The position numbers and the translations under genes are program-made. From Oxalobacteraceae bacterium (GTDB taxonomy: Bacteria > Pseudomonadota > Gammaproteobacteria > Burkholderiales > Burkholderiaceae_D), in assembly GCA_027485795.1 (NCBI GenBank), contig JAIXQK010000038.1, forward strand, positions 1 through 38,693: a stretch of 38,693 nt of DNA, given 5' to 3'. Below, in pieces: positions 1 to 8,299 of the stretch. How positions within the stretch are numbered: position 1 is the first letter of the stretch; every line of letters starts with the position of its first letter. Under the pieces are notes generated by a model, which was given only the letters and a program-made list of their open reading frames with translations, made no database searches and was not told where the DNA came from.

Positions 1-31
1 AAAAAAGCCCGAGAGCACTGGCTATCGGGCT
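1..31 (-). terminator. Intrinsic terminator of the left-edge SAM-II leader
   Basis: On the minus strand a 7-bp perfect stem (bases 25-31 with 6-12) is followed directly by six or more T residues running into the window edge. It lies about 20 bases downstream of the SAM-II-like aptamer, as expected for an attenuator that stops transcription when SAM is bound. The controlled gene lies outside the window. Confidence 0.8.
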
Positions 32-50
32 GGACTCGTATCGACTCGAG

Positions 51-116
51 CTCGCTTTAGCCGTATTTGTCCGGGAAGTTCCCGCGCGCCCGCAAGCTAA
101 GGTCAAATCGGCGCAT
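51..116 (-). promoter_or_regulatory. SAM-II-like riboswitch aptamer (left-edge copy)
   Basis: Read on the minus strand the element starts with GCGCCGATTTGACC, continues through CTTGCGGGCGC and ends in AAATACGGCTAAAGCG. These are the hallmark blocks of the SAM-II aptamer: the P1 5' arm with GATTTRA, the TTGC that closes the pseudoknot with GCTAA, and the AAATNNNGCTAAA tail. P1 can form between GCGCC and GGCGC. A short hairpin (CGGGAA with TTCCCG) is inserted before the AAATAC block. A promoter lies just upstream and a terminator just downstream, so it should act by transcription attenuation on a minus-strand gene left of the window, probably a methionine or SAM synthesis gene. The family assignment is by consensus recognition only. 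Confidence 0.8.
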
Positions 117-123
117 TGCGCGA

Positions 124-152
124 AGGATAGCGAAACCAGAGGAAAGCGTCAA
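124..152 (-). promoter_or_regulatory. Sigma-70 promoter for the left-edge SAM-II leader
   Basis: On the minus strand TTGACG (bases 152-147) and TATCCT (129-124) are separated by 17 bases. The predicted start of transcription falls only a few bases before the SAM-II-like aptamer. Its position between the ptsI terminator hairpin and the aptamer supports an independent transcript. Confidence 0.65.
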
Positions 153-153
153 A

Positions 154-177
154 CGACCGCCAACTTATTGGCGGTCG
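154..177 (-). terminator. Hairpin terminator downstream of ptsI
   Basis: A perfect 9-bp stem (154-162 with 169-177) with a six-base loop lies 43 bases beyond the ptsI stop codon. On the minus strand it is followed by only three T residues, so it may be a weak intrinsic terminator or an mRNA-stabilising 3' hairpin. Confidence 0.55.
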
Positions 178-219
178 CGCCTGCGAAGGATACCGGCCAG
201 CGATTTTGCCCATCAACAC

Positions 220-1977
220 TCAAACTTGGGCCAGCTTCTCCATCGCATCCGCGATCGCCGACGGCTCATAGACTTTGAGCACTTTTTTCGCAGCGGGTTC
301 TAGCAGGCTGAGATCACAGTTGAGTATCTCGTGCTTGACCGACAGCAGCTGTGCCGGATGCATGGAGAATTCACGCAGGCCAATACCCAGCAGCAGGCGG
401 GTCAATTTAGTATCTCCGGCAATTTCACCGCAAACCGCCACGGGTATGCCGGCTTTCGCGCCTGCGGTAATCGTCATTGACAATAATTGCAACACCGCCG
501 GGTGCAGTGGGTTGTAGAGATGGGCAACTTCGTGATCAACCCGATCAATCGCCAGCGTGTACTGAATCAGATCATTGGTGCCAATTGACAGAAAATCAAG
601 TCGCTTGACGAACAAGGGCAGCGTTAACGCCGCTGCGGGAATTTCGATCATGGCGCCGATTTTTATCTCTTGATCAAATTTTCTTTTGGCGTCACGCAGT
701 TGCTGCTTTGCTTGCTCGATCATGGCCAAGGTCTGATCAATCTCGAAAGCATGCGCCAGCATTGGGATCAACAGATTGATTGGCCCATACGCTGATGCGC
801 GCAGGATCGCGCGCAACTGCGTGAGGAACAGCTGCGGCTCGGATAAGCAGTAGCGAATTGCACGCAAGCCGAGCGCGGGATTGAGCGCTGTTTCCTCATC
901 TTTGTCGAGCGGTTTATCAGCGCCGACATCGAGCGTGCGAATCGTAACCGGACGCCCCTTCATCGCGACGACCGCCTTGCGGTAAGACTCGAATTGCTCA
1001 TCTTCGGATGGCGTACGCGAGGCTTGGCCGCTATGCCCCATGAACAAAAATTCGGAACGAAACAGCCCAACGCCCACGGCGCCCGCTTCCAAGGCGCCAA
1101 CGCAATCCTCGGGTAGCTCAATATTGGCCAACAGATGAATGAAGGTGCCATCACGTGTAATGGCTGGCGTTTTCTTCAGCTTGCCGAGCTTCTTGCGCTC
1201 CCGCAGCAGCTGCGCCTGCAGCTCACGGTATTGCTCCAGCACGATCGGCGCCGGATCAACGATCACGGTACCCGCGTCACCATCGATGATGACCCAGTCA
1301 TCATCCTCGATGAGTTGCGAAGCATTCGACATACCAACCGCTGCGGGAATATCCAGGCTGCGCGCGACGATGGCGGTGTGAGAGTTTTGACCGCCGAGAT
1401 CGGTCACAAAACCGACAAATGCGCGATCGCGAAACTGCAGCATATCGGCCGGCGAGATATCGTGCGCAACAACGATCATCTGCGGTACGTACTGATCCGC
1501 TTCAACCGCAGGTACCGTCGGAAACGATTGCGCAGATCCGGTCAATACCTTGAGTACCCGCTCGCCAACTTGCCGAATATCGTTTTTGCGCTCGCGCAGA
1601 TAAGGGTCTTCGATCTCGTCGAACTGGGCTGACAAGGCATCAATTTGTGACAACAGGGCCCATTCGGCGTTGTAGTGTCGGCTGCGAATCATGCGCAGCG
1701 GCTCTTCCGAAATAATCGGATCAGCCAAGATCAACGCATGCACATCGATGAACGCCGCTAACTCGGTAGGCGCATCCATAGGAAGATCGCGGCGCAGAAT
1801 ACGCAGCTCTTCGTTGACGCGCTCAATCGCGCTACTCAGGCGATCGACTTCGGCTTCGAGGCGCTCCTCGGGCACGAGGTAATGTTTGACATCGCGTGCC
1901 GCTGGCCGCAACAGATGCGCCCGACCAATCGCGATACCTCGCGAGACCGGGATGCCGTGCAGCGTGAATGATGCCAT
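220..1977 (-). CDS. ptsI: PTS Enzyme I (phosphoenolpyruvate-protein phosphotransferase)
   Basis: Cytoplasmic enzyme that takes phosphate from phosphoenolpyruvate and passes it to HPr. The 585-residue length is normal for the family. The phosphohistidine motif GGQNSHTAIVAR places the active-site histidine at residue 200, and the C-terminal PEP-binding barrel carries the signature VAVCGEIAGD. The ATG lies 7 bases after the ptsH stop, so the two are co-transcribed. No sugar permease (EIIB or EIIC) follows it; a hairpin terminator ends the operon. Together with the upstream EIIA this points to an incomplete PTS whose role may be regulatory rather than sugar import. That role is inferred from gene content within the window; permease genes could exist elsewhere. 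Confidence 0.96.
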   Translation of the reverse strand: MASFTLHGIPVSRGIAIGRAHLLRPAARDVKHYLVPEERLEAEVDRLSSAIERVNEELRILRRDLPMDAPTELAAFIDVHALILADPIISEEPLRMIRSRHYNAEWALLSQIDALSAQFDEIEDPYLRERKNDIRQVGERVLKVLTGSAQSFPTVPAVEADQYVPQMIVVAHDISPADMLQFRDRAFVGFVTDLGGQNSHTAIVARSLDIPAAVGMSNASQLIEDDDWVIIDGDAGTVIVDPAPIVLEQYRELQAQLLRERKKLGKLKKTPAITRDGTFIHLLANIELPEDCVGALEAGAVGVGLFRSEFLFMGHSGQASRTPSEDEQFESYRKAVVAMKGRPVTIRTLDVGADKPLDKDEETALNPALGLRAIRYCLSEPQLFLTQLRAILRASAYGPINLLIPMLAHAFEIDQTLAMIEQAKQQLRDAKRKFDQEIKIGAMIEIPAAALTLPLFVKRLDFLSIGTNDLIQYTLAIDRVDHEVAHLYNPLHPAVLQLLSMTITAGAKAGIPVAVCGEIAGDTKLTRLLLGIGLREFSMHPAQLLSVKHEILNCDLSLLEPAAKKVLKVYEPSAIADAMEKLAQV

Positions 1978-1984
1978 CGCGTAC

Positions 1985-2254
1985 CTATTCGCTCTCGCCG
2001 AAACGTGCCTCGATCAGCTGCACCAGCGCGTCCATGCAATCTTGCTCGTCAGGCCCTTCGGTCTCGATCGTGACATGACTGCCCTTGCCAGCCGCCAGCA
2101 TCATCACACCCATGATCGACTTGGCATTCACCCGGCGCTGGTTGCGGGTCATCCATACCTCGCTCTGATGCTTTGCTGCTAGCTGGGTCAGCTTGGCCGA
2201 CGCGCGCGCGTGCAATCCGAGTTTGTTGATAATTTCGATGTCTCTGCTGATCAT
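1985..2254 (-). CDS. ptsH: Phosphocarrier protein HPr
   Basis: An 89-residue phosphocarrier between Enzyme I and EIIA. The phosphorylated histidine is residue 15 in LGLHARAS. Serine 46, in the motif KSIMGVM, is the residue phosphorylated by HPr kinase in bacteria that have it, and both positions are conserved here. It sits 21 bases after the EIIA gene and 7 bases before ptsI, in the same minus-strand operon. The conserved Ser46 context is compatible with HPr kinase control, but no hprK gene is in the window. Confidence 0.96.
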   Translation of the reverse strand: MISRDIEIINKLGLHARASAKLTQLAAKHQSEVWMTRNQRRVNAKSIMGVMMLAAGKGSHVTIETEGPDEQDCMDALVQLIEARFGESE

Positions 2255-2275
2255 GAGTGCCGTGTTTGAAAAATT

Positions 2276-2683
2276 TTAAGTTGGTGACAGTTTCACTCGG
2301 CCATCGACGCGACAAACACCATTCTGGCCACCTGCCAGCGCCATCTCGAGGACAACATCCAGCGTATCGTGGCGGTAGGTGATTGCACGCAGCAACATAG
2401 GCAGGCTAATACCGGCAATCACTTCGACCTCGCCCGGTGCGCATAACTGCAAAGTGCAATTGGCCGGCGTGCCGCCAACGACATCAGTAATCACCAGCAC
2501 GCCACTACCATCATTGATACGCGCAATGGCTGCATGTGCCAAGACGCGAACCTCGTCGGGGTTTTGATCCGCCATGACATCGATGGCCTCAACCTGCGCT
2601 GGAGTTGCGCGAAATACGTGGCTAGCGGCAGCAATAAACGCCTGCCCAAGCGGCGCGTGAGTCAGTAGCAAAATGCCGACCAT
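2276..2683 (-). CDS. PTS EIIA protein, mannose family
   Basis: A 135-residue single-domain protein beginning MVGILLLTHAPLG, the signature of mannose/fructose-family EIIA domains, with histidine 9 as the predicted phosphate acceptor from HPr. It stands alone: no EIIB, EIIC or EIID is encoded nearby. It follows gshB by 35 bases and precedes ptsH by 21 bases. Stand-alone EIIA proteins of this type accompany ptsH and ptsI in many proteobacteria where the PTS acts as a phosphorylation-state sensor. The target of this EIIA cannot be deduced from the sequence. Confidence 0.9.
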   Translation of the reverse strand: MVGILLLTHAPLGQAFIAAASHVFRATPAQVEAIDVMADQNPDEVRVLAHAAIARINDGSGVLVITDVVGGTPANCTLQLCAPGEVEVIAGISLPMLLRAITYRHDTLDVVLEMALAGGQNGVCRVDGRVKLSPT

Positions 2684-2718
2684 CAGTTATCGCCCGTGAT
2701 ATGTCTTTATCGTGATTC

Positions 2719-3660
2719 TTAAGATTCGCCGCGCTCGAGCGCATCGATAAACATCGCAGCAACATCACACCCAGTTTGCTGCATGATTTCCTGAAAGCAG
2801 GTCGGGCTGGTGACGTTGATCTCGGTGAGATGCGCGCCAATGACGTCCAATCCTACCAGCATCAAGCCGCGCGCCTGCAATAGGGGCGCCAAGGTCTCGC
2901 CGATCTCGCGCTCACGCTCGGACAATGGCATCGCAATACCGGTACCACCTGCGGCGAGATTGCCTCTTACCTCACCCGCCTGCGGCACGCGTGCCAAACA
3001 ATAGGGCACGACCTGCCCAGCGATTAACAGCACGCGCTTGTCACCGCTGGCGATCTCCGGGATATAGCGCTGCGCCATGATGGTACGACGACCATTATCG
3101 GTCAGGGTCTCGAGGATGGCGCCGAGGTTCATCGCATCATCACGCACACGGAATATGCCCATTCCGCCCATGCCATCGAGTGGCTTGAGAATAATGTCAC
3201 GATGCTCAGCATGAAAAGCGCGCAAGTGCACGGCGTCGCTACTGACCAGCGTGGGCGCCGTGAACTGCGTGAACCCGGTGATGGCGAGCTTCTCGTTGTG
3301 ATTGCGAATCGCCGCCGGACGATTCACCACACGCGCGCCCTGTGTCTCAGCCAGCTCCAACAAATGGGTGGCGTAGACATACTCCATGTCGAACGGCGGA
3401 TCAGTACGCTCAACCACTACATCAAATTCATTGAGCGATTGCTGCACAGTTTCTTCGACGCGATACCACGCGCCGATCTCGCCCGTGAGGACAATCCGTG
3501 ACGCCTTGGCTAACACGCGGCCATCGCGAATAATCATATCGGCGTGCCCGAACGCATACAACACATGACCGCGCGCACTCGCCTCACACATCATGGCGTA
3601 AGTGGAGTCCTTCTTCAGATTGAAGCCGGACAGCGGGTCGCAGGCGAAAGCAATTTTCAT
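2719..3660 (-). CDS. gshB: Glutathione synthetase
   Basis: Second enzyme of glutathione synthesis: ATP-dependent joining of gamma-glutamylcysteine and glycine in the cytoplasm. The 313-residue length matches bacterial GshB. The N terminus MKIAFACDPLSGFNLKKDS is characteristic, and the ATP-grasp glycine-rich loop is seen at about residues 158-171 (KPLDGMGGMGIFRV). The gene starts 17 bases after gshA stops, so both pathway enzymes are translated from one message that continues into the PTS genes. Confidence 0.95.
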   Translation of the reverse strand: MKIAFACDPLSGFNLKKDSTYAMMCEASARGHVLYAFGHADMIIRDGRVLAKASRIVLTGEIGAWYRVEETVQQSLNEFDVVVERTDPPFDMEYVYATHLLELAETQGARVVNRPAAIRNHNEKLAITGFTQFTAPTLVSSDAVHLRAFHAEHRDIILKPLDGMGGMGIFRVRDDAMNLGAILETLTDNGRRTIMAQRYIPEIASGDKRVLLIAGQVVPYCLARVPQAGEVRGNLAAGGTGIAMPLSEREREIGETLAPLLQARGLMLVGLDVIGAHLTEINVTSPTCFQEIMQQTGCDVAAMFIDALERGES

Positions 3661-3677
3661 GCGGCTTGGCCGAGTGA

Positions 3678-4976
3678 TTAGTAGTCTTCCGGGTTCGGGT
3701 CGGTGCGCTCAATCTCCAGCGATGCCGCCAGCAAGGCCAAGCGCGCTACCACGCCATACATATAAAACCGGTTAGGTGCAGCGGTACCCGGTTTTGCCCC
3801 GAGGTCGGGCAGTGAGTGCTGCTGCGCAAAAGCTAGCGGTACGAAATGCGCTCCGGGCGAATTCAGGTTTTCATCAACCCCGCGCTCGGCATGTACCCGA
3901 TAAAAACCACCGATTACATAGCGATCGATCATGTATACCACTGGCTCGGCCACCGACTCATTAATTTGCTCGAAGCTGTGCACGCCTTCTTGCACGATCA
4001 CATCACTCACCTCGAGACCTTCTTTCACTACGGCCATCTTGTTGCGCTGCTTGCGATTCAGATCTTTCACTTCTGAAGCGTCGCGCACCGTCATGATGCC
4101 CATGCCATAGGTGCCGGCATCCGCCTTGACGATGACGAAAGGTGCTTCCTTGATGCCGTACTCTTTGTACTTCTTGCGAATCTTGGTGAGTACCGCATCA
4201 ACGCTTTGCGCAAGGGACTCTTCACCCGTACGCTCATGAAAATTGATGCTGCCGCATTTTGCGAAATAAGGATTCACCATCCATGCATCAATATCGATCA
4301 GCTTGCCGAATTTCTTGGCAACCTCATCGTAGGCAGCGAAATGATTGGTCTTGCGCCGCACCGCCCAACCAGCATGTAACGGCGGCAGCAAGGTTTGCTC
4401 ATGCAGACCTTCCAAAATTTTTGGAATGCCTGCCGACAAATCATTGTTGAGCAAGATAGTGCAAGGGTCGAAGTTTTTTAGACCCAGCCGACGGCCATTG
4501 GCAGAACGCTCGAGCGGCTCCAGCGTGAGCGTGCCGCCCTCTGGCAGTTCTAATGTGGTCGGGCTCTTGATGTCCTCAGACAATGAACCCAGCCGGACAT
4601 TGAGACCGGTCTGGCGAAAAATCGCGATCAAGCGCGCGACGTTTTGCAGGTAGAAGGTATTGCGTGTATGCCGTTCTGGAATCAGCAACAGGTTGCGCGC
4701 ATCCGGGCAGTATTTATCGATTGCCGCCATCGCTGCTTGCACGGCAAGCGGCAGCATTTCCTGCGCGATGTTATTGAACCCGCCCGGGAATAAATTGGTG
4801 TCCACCGGCGCCAACTTGAAGCCGGAGTTGCGCATGTCCACCGAACAGTAAAACGGGGGCGTGTGCTCCTGCCACTCGAGCCGGAACCAGCGCTCGATGA
4901 CTGGGGTAGCGTCAAGAATCTTTTTCTCGAGTTCGAGCAACGGGCCATTGAGGGCCGTGACCAGATGGGGAACCAT
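3678..4976 (-). CDS. gshA: Glutamate-cysteine ligase (proteobacterial GshA type)
   Basis: First and rate-limiting step of glutathione synthesis: ATP-dependent ligation of glutamate and cysteine. The 432-residue protein starts MVPHLVTALNGPLLELEKK and carries the conserved stretch SVDMRNSGFKLAPVDTNLF seen in the Acidithiobacillus/betaproteobacterial GshA family, which is distinct from the E. coli enzyme. It heads the gshA-gshB-EIIA-ptsH-ptsI operon. The leader holds a 15-base GC palindrome (4998-5012) and a possible -10 box TAGAAT (5028-5023), with no convincing -35. An AAGG ribosome site lies just before the ATG. Confidence 0.92.
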   Translation of the reverse strand: MVPHLVTALNGPLLELEKKILDATPVIERWFRLEWQEHTPPFYCSVDMRNSGFKLAPVDTNLFPGGFNNIAQEMLPLAVQAAMAAIDKYCPDARNLLLIPERHTRNTFYLQNVARLIAIFRQTGLNVRLGSLSEDIKSPTTLELPEGGTLTLEPLERSANGRRLGLKNFDPCTILLNNDLSAGIPKILEGLHEQTLLPPLHAGWAVRRKTNHFAAYDEVAKKFGKLIDIDAWMVNPYFAKCGSINFHERTGEESLAQSVDAVLTKIRKKYKEYGIKEAPFVIVKADAGTYGMGIMTVRDASEVKDLNRKQRNKMAVVKEGLEVSDVIVQEGVHSFEQINESVAEPVVYMIDRYVIGGFYRVHAERGVDENLNSPGAHFVPLAFAQQHSLPDLGAKPGTAAPNRFYMYGVVARLALLAASLEIERTDPNPEDY

Positions 4977-5035
4977 GGAAAACCTTGTGAATTCGGGGCG
5001 CGCGACGCGCGCAGGGGGATAGATTCTAACGGAAT

Positions 5036-5061
5036 AAAAAACGCCCTCGGATGAGGGCGTT
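5036..5061 (-). terminator. Intrinsic terminator of the porin-glnK-amtB operon
   Basis: On the minus strand a 9-bp stem (5053-5061 with 5040-5048, four-base loop) is followed by a run of T residues. It lies about 40 bases after the amtB stop and separates this operon from gshA. A second 6-bp hairpin (5068-5083) lies between it and the stop codon. Confidence 0.85.
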
Positions 5062-5097
5062 CAAAATGGGCTCCGAAGAGCCCGTACTGCGGGGAGA

Positions 5098-6603
5098 TCA
5101 GGAATGGTAGGCAGTCTCGCCGTGGCTGGAAATATCCAGACCCTCGCGCTCTTCCTCTTCGGTGACGCGAAGCCCTACGATCATGTCGACCACTTTGTAA
5201 GCAATGAAGGCAACTACGCCCGACCAGATCACGGTCGTTAAGACCGCCTGCAACTGGATCCAAAGCTGGCCAGCGATCGAGTACTCCGGGGATACGGCAT
5301 TCGCGACATAGTCGTAGATGCCAGCGCCGCCGAGGCTAGGCGAGGCGAACACGCCGGTCAGCAGTGCCCCGAGAATACCGCCGACGCCGTGCACACCGAA
5401 CACATCCAGTGAATCATCCGCACCGAGCAGTCGCTTCAGGCCGTTCACGCCCCACAAGCAGACGACGCCCGCCAGCAGGCCGATCACCAAACCACCCATC
5501 AGCCCGACCAAGCCGGCCGCTGGGGTGATCGCCACTAAGCCAGCCACCGCGCCGGAGGCGGCACCCAGCATCGAGGGCTTGCCTTTAAGGACCCATTCCG
5601 CAAAGCTCCAGGAGACTACCGCTCCCGCCGTGGCCAGCAAGGTGTTCGCGAAAGCAAGTGCAGCCGAACCGTTCGCCTCGAGCGCCGAGCCGGCGTTGAA
5701 ACCGAACCAGCCCACCCACAGCAAGGACGCGCCGACCATGGTCAGTGTCAGCGAGTGCGGTGCCATGGCTTCGCGGCCCAGACCTACGCGCTTGCCGAGC
5801 ATGAAAGCACCGACCAGACCGGCCATCGCGGCATTGATATGAACCACCGTACCGCCAGCAAAGTCCAACGCGCCCTTCTGCCACAGCCAACCAGAGACTG
5901 CTGTGGCTTTCTCGGCAGCAGCTGCATCAGTGAATGCATCCGGACCGGGCCAGAACCACACCATGTGCGCGATCGGCACGTACGAGAAGGTAAACCAGAG
6001 CACCATGAACAGCACCACGGCGGAGAACTTGATTCGCTCGGCAAATGAACCAACGATTAGTGCGCACGTAATGCCCGCGAAGCTAGCCTGGAAACAGGCA
6101 AACAACATCTCGGGGATCACTACACCTTTGCTGAAGGTAGCGCCCGGGGAATCTGGGGTCATGCCCTTCATGAACAAGCGATCCAGCCCGCCGAAAAAGG
6201 CGCCGCCTTCGGTAAATGCCAACGAATAGCCATAGATAAACCACAGCACGGTGATGAGCGAGAAAATCATCATCACTTGCATCAACACCGAGAGCATATT
6301 CTTGGCGCGAACCAAGCCACCATAGAACAGCGCCAAGCCGGGTAAACACATCATGATCACGATGATGGTGGCAACCATCATCCAGGTCGTGTCGCCTTTG
6401 TTAGGCACCGGCGCTGCTGCTGCGGGAGCCGCTGCATCAGCAGCGGGCGAAGCCGATGCGCCGGCGGCTGGTGCAGCTGCGGGTGCCTCGGCCGCTGGTG
6501 CTGCGGCTGCCGGTGCAGCATCTTCAGCCGACACGATCGGCGTTGCACTGATCGCGAACAGCAGCAAGCCGGCGCTCGCTAGGTTAATGAACCACTTTTT
6601 CAT
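5098..6603 (-). CDS. amtB: Ammonium transporter AmtB
   Basis: Inner-membrane ammonium channel controlled by binding of GlnK. The protein has a signal peptide (MKKWFINL onward, cleaved near ISATPIVSAED), then an unusual linker of roughly 45 residues made almost only of Ala and Pro. The transporter domain begins near residue 73 (TTWMMVATIIVIMMCLPGLALFYGGL) and has about eleven membrane helices. The start at 6603 is chosen over the ATG at 6609 because the AAGGGG ribosome site, which abuts the glnK stop, is 8 bases away from the former and only 2 from the latter. It is last in the porin-glnK-amtB operon, which has a sigma-54 promoter, so nitrogen-limited expression is expected. Confidence 0.95.
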   Translation of the reverse strand: MKKWFINLASAGLLLFAISATPIVSAEDAAPAAAAPAAEAPAAAPAAGASASPAADAAAPAAAAPVPNKGDTTWMMVATIIVIMMCLPGLALFYGGLVRAKNMLSVLMQVMMIFSLITVLWFIYGYSLAFTEGGAFFGGLDRLFMKGMTPDSPGATFSKGVVIPEMLFACFQASFAGITCALIVGSFAERIKFSAVVLFMVLWFTFSYVPIAHMVWFWPGPDAFTDAAAAEKATAVSGWLWQKGALDFAGGTVVHINAAMAGLVGAFMLGKRVGLGREAMAPHSLTLTMVGASLLWVGWFGFNAGSALEANGSAALAFANTLLATAGAVVSWSFAEWVLKGKPSMLGAASGAVAGLVAITPAAGLVGLMGGLVIGLLAGVVCLWGVNGLKRLLGADDSLDVFGVHGVGGILGALLTGVFASPSLGGAGIYDYVANAVSPEYSIAGQLWIQLQAVLTTVIWSGVVAFIAYKVVDMIVGLRVTEEEEREGLDISSHGETAYHS

Positions 6604-6615
6604 TTGCATATCCCC

Positions 6616-7829
<1,214 letters not shown>

Positions 7830-7898
7830 CGAATTTCCTTTTTTTAAATCAGAGTTAAAAACCTGCGTCACAATGATCGTGTTTGCCCGACGCAACCT

Positions 7899-7915
7899 AG
7901 CAGGACGTGTGCCAA
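7899..7915 (-). promoter_or_regulatory. Sigma-54 promoter of the porin-glnK-amtB operon
   Basis: On the minus strand TTGGCACACGTCCTGCT matches the sigma-54 consensus, with GG and GC separated by exactly ten bases (the -24 and -12 elements). Transcription would start near 7888, about 60 bases before the porin ATG. This fits nitrogen-regulated expression of glnK-amtB. Confidence 0.85.
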
Positions 7916-7934
7916 CAAGGATCAGGAGAAATGC

Positions 7935-7962
7935 TTGCCAATTCTGCTAATTCCTTTAGCAT
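7935..7962 (+). promoter_or_regulatory. Possible sigma-70 promoter of ubiK-comM
   Basis: TTGCCA and TAGCAT separated by 16 bases on the plus strand, upstream of ubiK and divergent from the sigma-54 promoter. The match is moderate. If used, the transcript leader would contain the candidate NtrC sites at 7997-8032. Confidence 0.35.
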
Positions 7963-7996
7963 TCGCACCCGTATTCCTCACATGCCCACTTCAAAC

Positions 7997-8032
7997 CGCA
8001 CCGCAAAAGGGCAACCGCCTCAAAGTGGTGCA
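7997..8032 (-). promoter_or_regulatory. Two candidate NtrC enhancer sites
   Basis: On the minus strand TGCACCACTTTGAGGCG (8032-8016) and TGCCCTTTTGCGGTGCG (8013-7997) each match half of the NtrC consensus (TGCACC or GGTGCG) well and the other half poorly. Their centres are 19 bases apart, near two helical turns, and lie about 90-110 bases upstream of the sigma-54 promoter, the usual enhancer distance. Each site alone is weak; pairing and position raise confidence. Confidence 0.5.
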
Positions 8033-8049
8033 TACATCCCAAACCTGTC

Positions 8050-8292
8050 ATGAGCCAAGGCCCGAGTTTTCTTGACGAATTGCAACATCGGATCCGCGAG
8101 GTGCTGCAGCAATCACCTGCCAAGGATCTGGAAAACAACCTGCGCGCAATGCTGCACCAGGGCTTCGCCAAGCTGGATCTGCTGACGCGCGAGGAATTCG
8201 AGTTGCAAGCCGAGGTGCTAGCACGCACCCGCGCCAAGCTCGAAGCCTTGGAGCGGCGGGTCGCCGAGCTAGAAACACGTCCCAAAGACTGA
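8050..8292 (+). CDS. ubiK: Ubiquinone biosynthesis accessory factor UbiK (BMFP family)
   Basis: An 80-residue cytoplasmic protein of the YqiC/BMFP family, which supports the aerobic ubiquinone-synthesis complex in proteobacteria. The N-terminal half is amphipathic helical, and the C terminus is a heptad-rich coiled coil (ELQAEVLARTRAKLEALERRVAELE), which trimerises in family members. The position directly before comM/yifB, 7 bases away, is common in proteobacteria. It diverges from the porin-glnK-amtB operon. Confidence 0.9.
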   Translation: MSQGPSFLDELQHRIREVLQQSPAKDLENNLRAMLHQGFAKLDLLTREEFELQAEVLARTRAKLEALERRVAELETRPKD

Positions 8293-8299
8293 GCCGACC

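Noticed and set aside
1135-1632. 165-codon plus-strand frame
   Set aside because: Antisense to ptsI, whose catalytic motifs are intact; no family resemblance in the reverse reading.
5318-5842. 174-codon plus-strand frame
   Set aside because: Antisense to amtB in GC-rich DNA; composition is Pro/Ala/Ser-rich with no domain.
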